Notes under the pieces: generated by a model
Seen by the model: the letters and a program-made list of their open reading frames with translations, nothing else
What the model was told of the DNA's origin: nothing
The model's database searches: none
Program-made: the position numbers and the translations under genes
Assembly (NCBI GenBank): GCA_963931635.1
Contig: OZ007034.1
Span: 372,001-436,000 of the forward strand
Direction of reading: 5' to 3'
DNA: 64,000 nt
DNA from: Caccoplasma sp905210875
GTDB lineage: Bacteria > Bacteroidota > Bacteroidia > Bacteroidales > UBA11471
Shown here: piece by piece, positions 18,386-27,057 of the stretch
Position numbering within the stretch: the first letter of the stretch is position 1
Layout of the letters: each line of letters begins with the position of its first letter

Positions 18386-19521
18386 CGGCCACCCGCTGCC
18401 AGCCGCTCCACAATCAGACGGGCAGCACGCTCGGGAGCACCGGGCTCGCCCAGCCGGGCCGCAACGTCGTCGTATCCGCGCAACATGGCGGCACGCTCGG
18501 GGGTATCGTCGAGCAACGGAGCCAAACAACGACGCGCCTCCTCGGGCGAGAAGTGATGCACCAGAAGTTCGGGCACCACGGGCGCATCGGCAATAAGATT
18601 GACCAGTGAGACATAATCGACCTTTATCAAAGGGCGGAACAGTGCATAGGTAAACTGTCCGCCACGCATGTAGTAGCCCACCACCTGAGGCACCCGCAAC
18701 AGAGCCGTTTCGAGAGTGGCGGTACCCGAAGTCACCAATGCAGCCCGCGCCTGTTGCAGGAGACGATAGGTCTTGCCGAAAACAACCGATACCCGACGGT
18801 CGCTCCTATACGGGTCGTAAAACGACGGCGGTACACCGGGAGCGCCGGCAATCACCATCTGATAATCGGGGAAAGCCGCAGCCGCGGCAATCATGATGCG
18901 CAGGTTGTCTTTAATTTCGGCCAGTCGGCTGCCGGGCAGCAGGGCAATAATCGGCTTGTCGGACAGATGATTCTCGGCCGTGAAGTGCGCAAAAGTCTCG
19001 TCGGCATCGCGGCGCAGCGACAACTCGTCGACCGTAGGATTTCCCACATAATCGACCGCATAGTCGTGTCGGCGATAAAAGTCGACCTCAAAAGGCAATA
19101 TCGAATAGATATGATCGACATACCGTTTTATCGCTACGATGCGATGCTCCTTCCAGGCCCAAATTTTGGGCGAGATATAATAATGCACCGGCAGATGTAA
19201 CGTCGCCTTGGCATATCGGGCAATCTTCAAGTTGAAGCCGGGGTAATCGACCAGAATCAGCACATCGGGGCGGTAAGCCGCCAGGTCGTTCTTGCACAAC
19301 GTAATATTGCGCAATACCTGACCGAGATGCAGAGCCACCTGCACAAAACCCATGTAGGCCATCTCGCGGTAATGGCGCACCAGTGTGCCGCCAACCTGCT
19401 GCATGGCATCGCCGCCCCAGAAACGGAACTGGGCCTGCGGATCGCGCTCGCGCAAGGCCCGCATGAGATGGGCGGCATGCAAGTCGCCCGAAGCCTCGCC
19501 GGCTATCAGATAATATTTCAT
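18382..19521 (-). CDS. lpxB: Lipid-A-disaccharide synthase
   Basis: Inner-membrane-associated GT19 glycosyltransferase that joins UDP-2,3-diacylglucosamine and lipid X in lipid A synthesis. The start at 19521 is chosen because the family N-terminus MKYYLIAGEASGDLHAA begins there; the longer frame would cross the promoter. It has 379 residues, normal for LpxB. The motifs FRFWGGDAMQQVGG, YMGFVQV and YYISPKIWAW are family-typical. The stop overlaps the convergent ABC ATPase gene. Confidence 0.95.
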   Translation of the reverse strand: MKYYLIAGEASGDLHAAHLMRALRERDPQAQFRFWGGDAMQQVGGTLVRHYREMAYMGFVQVALHLGQVLRNITLCKNDLAAYRPDVLILVDYPGFNLKIARYAKATLHLPVHYYISPKIWAWKEHRIVAIKRYVDHIYSILPFEVDFYRRHDYAVDYVGNPTVDELSLRRDADETFAHFTAENHLSDKPIIALLPGSRLAEIKDNLRIMIAAAAAFPDYQMVIAGAPGVPPSFYDPYRSDRRVSVVFGKTYRLLQQARAALVTSGTATLETALLRVPQVVGYYMRGGQFTYALFRPLIKVDYVSLVNLIADAPVVPELLVHHFSPEEARRCLAPLLDDTPERAAMLRGYDDVAARLGEPGAPERAARLIVERLAAGGR

Positions 19522-19540
19522 ACGCGAAAAATATTTGACA

Positions 19541-19548
19541 CAAATATA
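19541..19548 (-). promoter_or_regulatory. -7 box of lpxB
   Basis: The minus strand reads TATATTTG, a full -7 match, 19 bases before the lpxB start codon at 19521. It coincides with the end of a repeat unit, the same arrangement as at 15154. Confidence 0.55.
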
Positions 19549-19745
19549 AGCAAAGGAGAAAGCAGAGACAAATAGAAACGAAGTTTTCAGATTTGACATG
19601 GCCAAGCCGAAAACCTACCTTATCCAAAGATGGCGAAAGGCATGTGCTGAAAAGACAAACTTGTTTGAGATTTTTACCGAGCCGCCTCCTATCTTCGTGT
19701 AACAAAGATGGTGAAAAGCGAGAGCAGAGGCCAGTGAAAACAGCG
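19541..19745 (-). repeat. Second locus of the 84-bp intergenic repeat, upstream of lpxB
   Basis: Three degenerate units run in the opposite orientation to those at 14986-15162. Unit starts, read on the plus strand as CAAANATNNG, are at 19541, 19625 and 19703 (spacings 84 and 78). Shared core words are GAAAGGC, GAGAGCAGAGG, GATTT and CCGAGCCGCCTCCT. The unit nearest lpxB ends in the -7 box of that gene. Confidence 0.75.
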
Positions 19746-19830
19746 TTTTTAAATTAAGGAAGAATCTTTCGGCCGGGGCAGAACTCCGACCTACACAATA
19801 AAGCCCCGCAAAACCCGTTATTAAATCGTC

Positions 19831-21261
19831 ATGAATGCAAAAATCTTTTTCACCGGCATAGCCCTGTGGGCACTCACCCTGTTGGCCACGGGCTGCTTCG
19901 ACGAGCGGTTTACCGACAATCCGTCGCATCTGCTGTCGTTCTCGACCGGCATCGTGAAGTTCGACACCATCTTCACCGACAAGGGAACGGCCACGATGAC
20001 GTTCCGTGTCTACAACCGCAACAGCCGGGCAGTACGCATCGAATCGGTGCGGCTGGCCGACGCCGGACGCTCGGGCTTCTACATCAATGTCGACGGTGAA
20101 AAAGGTCCCGACATCGGACCTATCGAACTGAGTGCCCGCGACAGTCTCTACGTCTTTGTAGAGGCCAACATCGACCCGACCGACGAGGCAACGCCTTTCC
20201 TAGTGAAAGATTCCATCGTGTTTCTCACCAACGGTGTGCGGCAGGACGTGAAACTCGAAGCCTACGGGCAGAATGCCGTCGTGTACCGGGGCGGGAAAAT
20301 CTTTACGACCGACACCTCACTCACCCGTGAGCGGCCGTTCCTCATCTACGACAGTCTCGTCGTAAGCGCCGGAGCCACCCTCACCCTCACCGAAGGCACC
20401 TCCCTCTACCTGCACGACAAGGCATATATCCGCATCGACGGACGCATGCTGGCCGAGGGGTCGGACTCGCTGCGCGTCGTGCTGCGGGGCGACCGCACCG
20501 ACAACGTATTTCCCAATCTGCCCTACGACTACTACTCGGGACAGTGGGGCGGTGTGCGGTTTGGCACCGAGAGCTACGACAACCGCTGGGAGTATGTCGA
20601 CATGCACGGGTCGTCGTGGGGCATACGCATCGATTCGAGCGACGTGACCCGCCCCAAGCTCACCCTGCAACGCAGCATCATACACAACGTGGCCTCACAC
20701 CTGATATCGGCCTCGTACGCCCAGCTCAGCGGTTACAACTGCCAGCTCACCAATGCCGGAGGCGCCTTGCTGCACCTCACCGCCTGCCGCTCGGAATGGA
20801 TACACTGCACCGTGTCGAACCTCTATAACTGGGACATCATATCGGCTCCCGCCCTTACCCTGATGGCTCATGCACCGGCCGACACCGTGGCACCGGAACA
20901 ACAGCCGCGCTTCTTCATGGCCAACAGCATCTTTACCTCGAGCAGCACACTCATGGAGCCGGCCGATGTCAAGGGGTTGCCCATCACATTCGACCACTGT
21001 CTGTTGCAGGTCAGCGGAGAGAACGACGAGAACTTCATCGACTGTCTTTGGGGACAAGACCCCCTCTTCGCCGCCACGGGTGAGGAATACCGCTTCGACT
21101 TCCACATCACCGAGTCGTCGCCCGCCCGCGAAGCCGGCAGCACGGCCTACCTCAACGACTCGACGGCCACCGACCTCTACGGACAGCCTCGCCCCACCGA
21201 CGGTACCCGACCCGACATCGGTGCCAGCAACTACACCCCACCCACTCTCGACGTGGAGTAA
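19831..21261 (+). CDS. Lipoprotein with predicted right-handed beta-helix region
   Basis: 476 residues. The signal peptide ends LLATGC (Cys 22). An immunoglobulin-like region (about 35-150, with DTIFTDKGTATMTFRVYNRN) is followed by a repetitive part (about 170-400) whose short strands and turns (TLTLTEGTSLYLHDKAYIRI, SIIHNVASHLISA) fit a pectate-lyase-like beta-helix. The C-terminal ATDLYGQPRPTDGTRPDIGA is a common ending of such proteins. Similar lipoproteins are conserved in Bacteroidales without known function. It stands alone and is followed by a strong bidirectional terminator. Confidence 0.82.
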   Translation: MNAKIFFTGIALWALTLLATGCFDERFTDNPSHLLSFSTGIVKFDTIFTDKGTATMTFRVYNRNSRAVRIESVRLADAGRSGFYINVDGEKGPDIGPIELSARDSLYVFVEANIDPTDEATPFLVKDSIVFLTNGVRQDVKLEAYGQNAVVYRGGKIFTTDTSLTRERPFLIYDSLVVSAGATLTLTEGTSLYLHDKAYIRIDGRMLAEGSDSLRVVLRGDRTDNVFPNLPYDYYSGQWGGVRFGTESYDNRWEYVDMHGSSWGIRIDSSDVTRPKLTLQRSIIHNVASHLISASYAQLSGYNCQLTNAGGALLHLTACRSEWIHCTVSNLYNWDIISAPALTLMAHAPADTVAPEQQPRFFMANSIFTSSSTLMEPADVKGLPITFDHCLLQVSGENDENFIDCLWGQDPLFAATGEEYRFDFHITESSPAREAGSTAYLNDSTATDLYGQPRPTDGTRPDIGASNYTPPTLDVE

Positions 21262-21309
21262 GCCGGCAATCCTCGACCGGAAGCGATAGACACTCCACAG
21301 ATTGCTTAT

Positions 21310-21349
21310 AAAAAACGGTTCTCTTTTTCATTGAAGAGAACCGTTTTTT
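21310..21349. terminator. Bidirectional terminator between convergent genes
   Basis: A perfect 16-bp stem (21310-21325 and 21334-21349) with an 8-base loop; A and T runs at the ends of the arms give a U tract in either direction. It serves the lipoprotein gene (plus) and the radical SAM gene (minus). Confidence 0.9.
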
Positions 21350-21377
21350 CTTATCCAAAGAGGCAACTTCGGGCGCA

Positions 21378-22313
21378 TCACTCTGCCCAGAGGCGACCTT
21401 GCCAGGTATTCCGCTCGCGCATACGTTGCAGGAGGCGTGCCGTAAACTCGTGGTTCTTCAACCCCCAGCGCGGCGCGATAAGCAGCGCATCGGGCGACTG
21501 GGAGACAAACCGCTCAACGACGATGTCGGGGCGCAGCCGTTCGATGAAATCGATGGCCAGGTCGACATACTCCGCCACGGTATAGGGATATATATCGGCC
21601 ACCCCCTGCTCATATTCCAAGGCCAGCCGGGTGCCCCGAATGAGCTGTAACTGATGCAACTTGACCATCGTAAGCGGCAATTCCGAAAGGCGGGCGGCAT
21701 GAGAAAGTATCGTTTCGCGGCTCTCGCCGGGCAGACCCAATATCATGTGTGCCCCCACAGGTATGCCGGCCGCGGCCGTACGTTGCACGGCATCGACGGC
21801 CGCGGCGTAGTCGTGCCCCCGATTGATGCGGGCCAGCGTCTCGTCGCAGGTGCTCTCGATGCCATACTCCACCATGAGATAACGGTCGCGGGCCAGGTCG
21901 GAGAGGTAGTCGAGCAGGTCGGGCGGCATGCAATCGGGCCGCGTACCGATGATGAGCCCCACCACCCCCTCGTGTGCCAACGCCTCTTCGTAGCAGGCCG
22001 CCAGATGGGGCGTCGTACCATAGGTATTGGTATAGGCCTGGAAATAGGCCAGGTATTTCATGTCGGGATACTTGCGGGCAAAGAAAGCGATACCCTCGTC
22101 GAGCTGCTCGGTAATGCTCCGCCCGGTGTGGCAGTAGTCGGGACTGAACGTCTGGTTGTTGCAATAGGTGCAGCCGCCGCGGCCCTTGGTACCGTCACGG
22201 TTGGGACAAGAAAATCCCGCATGAAGCGAGATTTTCTGTACCTTATAGGGAAACCGGGCGGCCAGGTAGCTGCCCATGTCGGCATAAAGCGGTCGAGAGG
22301 TATCTGCCGGCAT
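21378..22313 (-). CDS. Radical SAM protein of the YhcC type (TIGR01212 family)
   Basis: 311 residues. The 4Fe-4S ligands are in FSCPNRDGTKGRGGCTYC, i.e. C36, C48 and C51, the C-x11-C-x2-C spacing known for this family. A typical continuation is YFQAYTNTYG (about 92-101). Later family words are EYGIESTCDETLARINRGH and HMILGLPGESRE. The biochemical role of the family is unsettled. The start codon shares one base with the stop of the upstream peptidase gene, so the two are translationally coupled. Confidence 0.9.
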   Translation of the reverse strand: MPADTSRPLYADMGSYLAARFPYKVQKISLHAGFSCPNRDGTKGRGGCTYCNNQTFSPDYCHTGRSITEQLDEGIAFFARKYPDMKYLAYFQAYTNTYGTTPHLAACYEEALAHEGVVGLIIGTRPDCMPPDLLDYLSDLARDRYLMVEYGIESTCDETLARINRGHDYAAAVDAVQRTAAAGIPVGAHMILGLPGESRETILSHAARLSELPLTMVKLHQLQLIRGTRLALEYEQGVADIYPYTVAEYVDLAIDFIERLRPDIVVERFVSQSPDALLIAPRWGLKNHEFTARLLQRMRERNTWQGRLWAE

Positions 22314-23671
22314 CAGTGTCCGAAGTTTTTGTAAAATCCGACAATGGCCACGATGCCTTTGTGCAGGATATCGACGGGAATGTTCTCGTTGGGCGAATGG
22401 GTGGCATCGCTTTCGAGGCCGAAGCCCATGAGTATCGACTTGATGCCCAGCACCTGCTCAAAAACAGCAATAATGGGTATGCTTCCGCCCCGGCGCACAG
22501 CCAGCGGGCGTTTGCCGAAAGCCTCTTCGTAACCCTTCTCGGCAGCCTTGTAGGCCGGCAGGTCGATGGGGCACACATAGCTTTCGCCGCCGTGTATGGC
22601 CTCAATCTTCACCTGTACGGTATCGGGGGCCGTGCGGTTGAAGTGGTCTATCATCATCTGCTCAATCTTGTGGTGCTGCTGGTGCGGCACCAGACGGCAC
22701 GAGAGTTTGGCATAGGCCTTGGAGGGAAGCACCGTCTTGGCGCCCTCGCCCGTGTAGCCACCCCAAATACCACACACGTCAAAGGTGGGACGTATGGCCG
22801 TGCGTTCGAGCGTCGTGAAGCCTTTCTCTCCGAAGAGGGTCTTTACCCCCACGTTGGCCTTGTATTTTTCTTCATCATAGGGAACGGCTCCCAGCATATC
22901 GCGTTCTTCGCGCGACACCTCTTCGACATCGTCGTAGAAGCCGGGCAGGGTAATACGGCCGTCGGCATCGGTCAGTGCGGCAATCATCTTGCACAGCACA
23001 TTCACGGGATTGGCTACCGCCCCGCCGAAGATGCCCGAGTGCAGGTCGTGATTGGGCCCCGTCACCTCGACCTGCCAGTAAGACAAGCCCCGCAATCCGG
23101 TCGTGATAGAGGGAATATCGGCCCCCACCATGCTGGTGTCGGATACCAGAATAACGTCGGCTTTGAGCAGGTCGGTATGTTTGCGGCAGAACTCCTCCAC
23201 ACCGGGCGAACCTATCTCTTCGCCACCCTCGATGATAAACTTCACATTGCAGCGCAGAAGCCCCTCATGAAGAGCATATTCAAAGGCTTTGAGTTGGAGA
23301 AACGACTGACCTTTATCGTCGTCGGCCCCGCGGGCATAAAGAATTCCGTCCTTGACAACCGGCTCAAACGGCTCGGTCTTCCAGAGAGAGAGGGGCTCTA
23401 CCGGCATCACATCGTAGTGGCCGTAAACGAGCACCGTAGGCCAGGCCGGGTCGATAATCTTCTCGGCAAAAACGACGGGAGCCGCCGACGTGGGCATCAC
23501 CTCGGCCCGATCGACACCGGCAGCCAGCAGCAACTCCCGCCAGCGGGCAGCACAGGCCTCCATATCGGCCCGGCGGGAAGAGTCGGAACTGATGGATGGA
23601 ATACGAATGAGCGAAAAGAGTTCTTCGAAGAATCGGGCACTATGGGCCTCGATGTAAGAGTTGATGTCCAT
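22313..23671 (-). CDS. M20-family dipeptidase
   Basis: Zinc-dependent metallopeptidase, 452 residues from MDINSYIEAHSARFF. Metal and catalytic residues lie in VLVYGHYDVMPVEP (His and Asp), RGADDDKGQ (bridging Asp), IEGGEEIGSPG (catalytic and ligand Glu), SDTSM and the C-terminal DATHSPNENIP (His). The dimerisation domain is present (about 200-330). Known relatives cleave dipeptides in the cytoplasm. It lies 11 bp after aroC and overlaps the radical SAM gene by 1 bp. The start at 23671 is preferred over an upstream in-frame ATG inside aroC. Confidence 0.93.
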   Translation of the reverse strand: MDINSYIEAHSARFFEELFSLIRIPSISSDSSRRADMEACAARWRELLLAAGVDRAEVMPTSAAPVVFAEKIIDPAWPTVLVYGHYDVMPVEPLSLWKTEPFEPVVKDGILYARGADDDKGQSFLQLKAFEYALHEGLLRCNVKFIIEGGEEIGSPGVEEFCRKHTDLLKADVILVSDTSMVGADIPSITTGLRGLSYWQVEVTGPNHDLHSGIFGGAVANPVNVLCKMIAALTDADGRITLPGFYDDVEEVSREERDMLGAVPYDEEKYKANVGVKTLFGEKGFTTLERTAIRPTFDVCGIWGGYTGEGAKTVLPSKAYAKLSCRLVPHQQHHKIEQMMIDHFNRTAPDTVQVKIEAIHGGESYVCPIDLPAYKAAEKGYEEAFGKRPLAVRRGGSIPIIAVFEQVLGIKSILMGFGLESDATHSPNENIPVDILHKGIVAIVGFYKNFGH

Positions 23672-23682
23672 ATCTGTAAGGT

Positions 23683-24756
23683 TTAAAGGTGTTTGGTCTT
23701 GTTCATCAGATAGTGGTCGAGCACCACCATGGCCGCCATGGCCTCGACAACGGGTACGGCACGGGGCAAGACACACGGGTCGTGCCGGCCACGGGCTTTG
23801 ACCACGACGCTATTGCCGTCGCGGTCGATGGTCTCGACATCGCGCAACAGGGTAGCCACAGGCTTGAAGGCCACACGGAAGTAAATATCCTGACCGTTGG
23901 AGATACCGCCTTGGATACCGCCCGAATGGTTGGTCGTGGTCGAGACGCGGCCGTCGCGCACGACAAACGTATCGTTCATCTGCGAGCCCCGGTACTGTAC
24001 GCCATCGAAACCCATGCCATATTCAAAGCCCTTGACGGCATTAATGCCCAGCATGGCTGCACCCAGGTCGGCGTGCAACTTGTTGAATACCGGCTCGCCC
24101 AACCCGAAAGGTACCCCCTGCACCACGCCGGTAATGACACCGCCTATGGTGTCGCCATCGGCCTTCACCGCAGAGATAAGCTCAACCATGCGCCGGGCGG
24201 TCTCGGCGTCGGGACAACGCACAATGTTGTCGTCGATGCGGGAGAGGTCATAGTCGGTATAACAGCCAGGCAATGCTATGGGTCCCACCTGCGAGGTATA
24301 GGCACACACGCGAATACCGAGACGGGCCAGGGCAGTCTTGGCCAGGGCTCCTGCCACGCAACGGGAGATGGTCTCCCGCGCCGAAGAGCGACCGCCACCC
24401 CGGTGGTCGCGCAGGCCGTATTTCATCGTATAGGTATAGTCGGCGTGCGAAGGCCGGTAACAGGCGCGCAGGTTGTCGTAGTCGGACGAATGCTGGTCCT
24501 GGTTATAGACCACAAAACCTATCGGCGTACCCGTCGTGCGCCCTTCGAAAACTCCGGAAAGAATCTCTACCCTGTCGCTCTCCTTGCGGGCCGTAACTAT
24601 CGACGACTGACCCGGACGACGGCGATCGAGCTCCTGCTGTATGTATGCGGTATCTATCTCTATCCCGGCCGGCATACCGTCGACTACGCCCCCCACACCT
24701 TTTCCGTGGGATTCGCCGAACGTGGTTAGCCGGAATATGTTTCCAAAACTGTTCAT
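23683..24756 (-). CDS. aroC: Chorismate synthase
   Basis: Last step of the shikimate pathway: removes phosphate from EPSP to give chorismate, using reduced FMN. The 357 residues begin MNSFGNIFRLTTFGESHG, a family signature with the catalytic His. Other signatures are DHRGGGRSSARET (about 118-130) and the C-terminal KARGRHDPCVLPRAVP. It is the first gene of a three-gene unit with the M20 peptidase and the radical SAM protein. Confidence 0.97.
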   Translation of the reverse strand: MNSFGNIFRLTTFGESHGKGVGGVVDGMPAGIEIDTAYIQQELDRRRPGQSSIVTARKESDRVEILSGVFEGRTTGTPIGFVVYNQDQHSSDYDNLRACYRPSHADYTYTMKYGLRDHRGGGRSSARETISRCVAGALAKTALARLGIRVCAYTSQVGPIALPGCYTDYDLSRIDDNIVRCPDAETARRMVELISAVKADGDTIGGVITGVVQGVPFGLGEPVFNKLHADLGAAMLGINAVKGFEYGMGFDGVQYRGSQMNDTFVVRDGRVSTTTNHSGGIQGGISNGQDIYFRVAFKPVATLLRDVETIDRDGNSVVVKARGRHDPCVLPRAVPVVEAMAAMVVLDHYLMNKTKHL

Positions 24757-24784
24757 GCTGCTATTGCCATTAATGCTTCTCCGA

Positions 24785-24792
24785 CAAAGATA
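24785..24792 (-). promoter_or_regulatory. -7 box of aroC
   Basis: The minus strand reads TATCTTTG, 28 bases before the aroC start. No good -33 partner is seen. Confidence 0.5.
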
Positions 24793-25175
24793 ATCATTTT
24801 ATGCAAATGCCGACTGCCCCCACCCTGCAATTTTGGGACTCTTTATCCCGGACTGCGAAAAATATCTTTTTCAAATCTATACGATTTTTTATGTCGGTCG
24901 CCTGCTTTTATTCGCCGGGCTTTACCTATATTTGTAAAATAGAGGATGCGGTTCGATATAGGCAAACATCGAAATGCTGTTTTCCATTGCCACTGCACTC
25001 TCTCATTAACTATAACAAGTAAAGGAGTACGAAACAATTCCGACAGGCTGAGTCGCCTTTGCCGACTGTTAAAATGTCTGCCCCTCCTATCACAACCCAC
25101 AAACAAACAAGGATTGAAAAACAGACTTTGCGAAAATAATAATCAGCAACTTTACCTGTTTCCAATCCTATAAAA
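24793..25175 (+). other. Intergenic region with a promoter-like box and a nested hairpin; possible small RNA
   Basis: A full -7 match TATATTTG is at 24927-24934, far from the next gene. Downstream, three nested complementary pairs occur: AGGAG (25023-25027) with CTCCT (25084-25088), GACA (25042-25045) with TGTC (25075-25078), and AGTCG (25051-25055) with CGACT (25063-25067). No known RNA family was recognised. Short open frames here look random. Confidence 0.3.
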
Positions 25176-25183
25176 TATATTTG
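25151..25183 (+). promoter_or_regulatory. Promoter of the DJ-1 family gene
   Basis: The -7 box TATATTTG is at 25176-25183; a weak -33-like TTTA is at 25151-25154 with a spacer of 21. The start codon is 27 bases downstream of the -7 box. Confidence 0.5.
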
Positions 25184-25209
25184 AATATAAATTTCAAAAA
25201 CGTAATGCA

Positions 25210-25758
25210 ATGAAACTATCTTATCTGTTCTTGGCCGAAGGCTTTGAAGAGGTCGAAGCCCTTACCGTTGTAGACATGATGCGTCGTGCCGGCATGGAAA
25301 TCCGTACCGTATCGATTACCGGCAACAAAACCGTAACCGGCTCTCACCACATACCCGTTACGGCCGATGTGCTTCTTGATGAAGTACCCTTTGCCGAGGC
25401 CGAATGGCTCATACTCCCCGGCGGAATGCCCGGGTCAAAGAATCTGGGTGCTTGCGCCCCCCTCGTCGAGGCACTGAAAGCTCATGCCGCAGCCGGCAAG
25501 CCCGTAGCCGCCATCTGCGCCGCACCATTCGTATTGGGTGTAAACGGCATTCTCGAAAACCGCGCCGCTACCTGCTATCCCGGCTTTGAAGAGATGCTGC
25601 ACGGCGCCACCGCAACAGGCCGCATGGTCGAGACCGACGGCAACATCGTTACCGGTAAAGGTCCGGCTGCCGCCATCGACTTTGCATCGGCCCTTATCCG
25701 CAAATCGCAAGGCGACGCCGTCATCGAAGAGGTGCGTAAAGGCATGCTGCTCGATTAA
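25210..25758 (+). CDS. DJ-1/YajL/ThiJ family protein
   Basis: 182 residues with the flavodoxin-like DJ-1 fold. The conserved nucleophile is C103 in the elbow motif AAICAAP, and E14 in GFEEVEAL is the usual partner acid. The motif LILPGGMPGSKNL is family-typical. Members act in protein or nucleotide deglycation or oxidative-stress protection, though the exact reaction is debated. It is a single-gene unit with its own promoter and a strong terminator. Confidence 0.92.
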   Translation: MKLSYLFLAEGFEEVEALTVVDMMRRAGMEIRTVSITGNKTVTGSHHIPVTADVLLDEVPFAEAEWLILPGGMPGSKNLGACAPLVEALKAHAAAGKPVAAICAAPFVLGVNGILENRAATCYPGFEEMLHGATATGRMVETDGNIVTGKGPAAAIDFASALIRKSQGDAVIEEVRKGMLLD

Positions 25759-25777
25759 TACACCGTACCACTCACTT

Positions 25778-25821
25778 AGAAACAGAGGAGCCCCGTACCA
25801 ATACGGGGCTCCTCTGTTTCT
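25778..25821. terminator. Very strong terminator after the DJ-1 gene
   Basis: A perfect 20-bp stem (25778-25797 and 25802-25821) with a 4-base loop, 20 bases after the stop codon. It also faces the convergent corA gene, whose stop is 174 bp away. Confidence 0.85.
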
Positions 25822-25994
25822 GCACAAAAAACATATTTCTTTACCGGACTAACGCTGTAAGTGTATATTCGCCGTCACCTGTACAGTTTACTATCGCTAC
25901 GAATGAAGTTGTGCAGGGTTATTTTTATACGATTTCTCCGCAATAGTATCAACCCGCACGACTTGTCCAACAGAGGGAAAATTGCTTACAACAC

Positions 25995-26921
25995 TCAAAA
26001 CCATTTAATCCGCCTGAACCACACAAAAGCTCCGGCAGAAACAATCGCCGAAAGCAACACAATGAGAATAAAGGCGTGAGGAAGATTTTCTAAATGGATA
26101 TCTACATTCATACCATAGAAACTGGCTATAACGGTGGGTATCATAAGGGTAATACTTAGACTCGTCATACGCTTCATGATATCATTTACATTGTTAGATA
26201 TGATCGAAGCAAAAGCGTCCATGGTACCGGTAAGAATATCGCTGTAAACATTCACTGTATTGCCGGCCTGCCGCAATTCAATGACGGCATCTTCGACCAG
26301 CTCTTTATTCAACTGTTCCGAATCCCGAAAAATATTTTTCAACCGGCCTATCAACACTTCATTACCACGAATGGAGGTATCAAAATAGACTAGTGTCTTC
26401 TGCAATTTCATCAGACGCAGCAGGTCTTCGTTGCGGATACTCTTCTCCAACTCCTTCTCGGCCAAGGACACTTCGTTGTTTATCTGTTTCAGATATTTCA
26501 GAAACCACACGGCCGATGAATAGATAAGCCGCAAGATAAGGTCGAGTTGGTTCTCAACACGGATAGTCTTACGCCTCGTATATTGTATGAAATCGGGCAA
26601 TATTTGGGTCTGATGATAACATACCGAGACAACCATATTACCATTGGTAATAATACCGACAGGCACAGTAACGAAAGAGAGTTGCGCCTCAAGGCTTGGT
26701 ATCGGGACCCGCATAAGTGTCAACAGCCACTCACCTTCCTGCTCTGTGCGGGGGCGTTCATCGTCATCGGCTATATCTTCAAGAAAAGATACGGGAAGAT
26801 GGAGCTCTTGTGTCAAAAACAGAATATCTTCGGAATCGGGGCATTCAACATTCACCCAGCAATGGGGTGCCCACAGCGGCTTCTCCACGAAACCATTTTC
26901 GCTGAAAAGATACTTTCTCAT
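25995..26921 (-). CDS. corA: CorA-family Mg2+ transporter
   Basis: Pentameric Mg2+/Co2+ channel of the inner membrane. The 308 residues have a cytoplasmic N-terminal domain, a long helical region (about 115-240) and two C-terminal helices. The signature YGMNVD is at the end of the first helix, followed by the second helix ending FVWFRRIKWF. Base composition is more AT-rich than in neighbouring genes. It is preceded by an ideal Shine-Dalgarno sequence and a structured leader, both unusual here. Confidence 0.93.
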   Translation of the reverse strand: MRKYLFSENGFVEKPLWAPHCWVNVECPDSEDILFLTQELHLPVSFLEDIADDDERPRTEQEGEWLLTLMRVPIPSLEAQLSFVTVPVGIITNGNMVVSVCYHQTQILPDFIQYTRRKTIRVENQLDLILRLIYSSAVWFLKYLKQINNEVSLAEKELEKSIRNEDLLRLMKLQKTLVYFDTSIRGNEVLIGRLKNIFRDSEQLNKELVEDAVIELRQAGNTVNVYSDILTGTMDAFASIISNNVNDIMKRMTSLSITLMIPTVIASFYGMNVDIHLENLPHAFILIVLLSAIVSAGAFVWFRRIKWF

Positions 26922-26928
26922 CGGTAAA

Positions 26929-26933
26929 CCTCC
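26929..26933 (-). promoter_or_regulatory. Strong Shine-Dalgarno sequence of corA
   Basis: The minus strand reads AAAAAGGAGG with GGAGG ending 7 bases before the ATG. Such a perfect site is rare in Bacteroidota, whose ribosomes mostly ignore SD sequences. It is complementary to the CCTCC held in the upstream hairpin. Confidence 0.7.
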
Positions 26934-26940
26934 TTTTTAA

Positions 26941-26981
26941 AGAGCGTGCGGAGGCTTACACTGGTAAATCTCCGGCGCTCT
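26941..26981 (-). promoter_or_regulatory. corA leader hairpin that may act as a translation switch
   Basis: Stacked pairings: AGAGCG with CGCTCT (26976-26981 and 26941-26946), CGGAG with CTCCG (26970-26974 and 26949-26953) and TTAC with GTAA in the tip. The 3' strand contains CCTCC (26950-26954), able to pair with the SD (26929-26933). The two pairings exclude each other, which is the layout of an anti-SD switch. The ligand, if any, is unknown; Mg2+ is a natural guess from the gene. Confidence 0.5.
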
Positions 26982-27049
26982 ATGAATGAATATAGTTACA
27001 CGTTCGTGATAAGGAATCGTCCATAGATTTTTTAATGATTTACTTCCAA

Positions 27050-27057
27050 CAAAGATA
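27050..27057 (-). promoter_or_regulatory. -7 box of corA
   Basis: The minus strand reads TATCTTTG. Transcription from about 27043 gives a leader near 120 bases, long for this genome, containing the hairpin at 26941-26981. Confidence 0.55.

Noticed and set aside
22316..24729. Long plus-strand open frames (456 and 346 codons)
   Set aside because: They are antisense shadows of the M20 peptidase and aroC genes, both with intact catalytic motifs.
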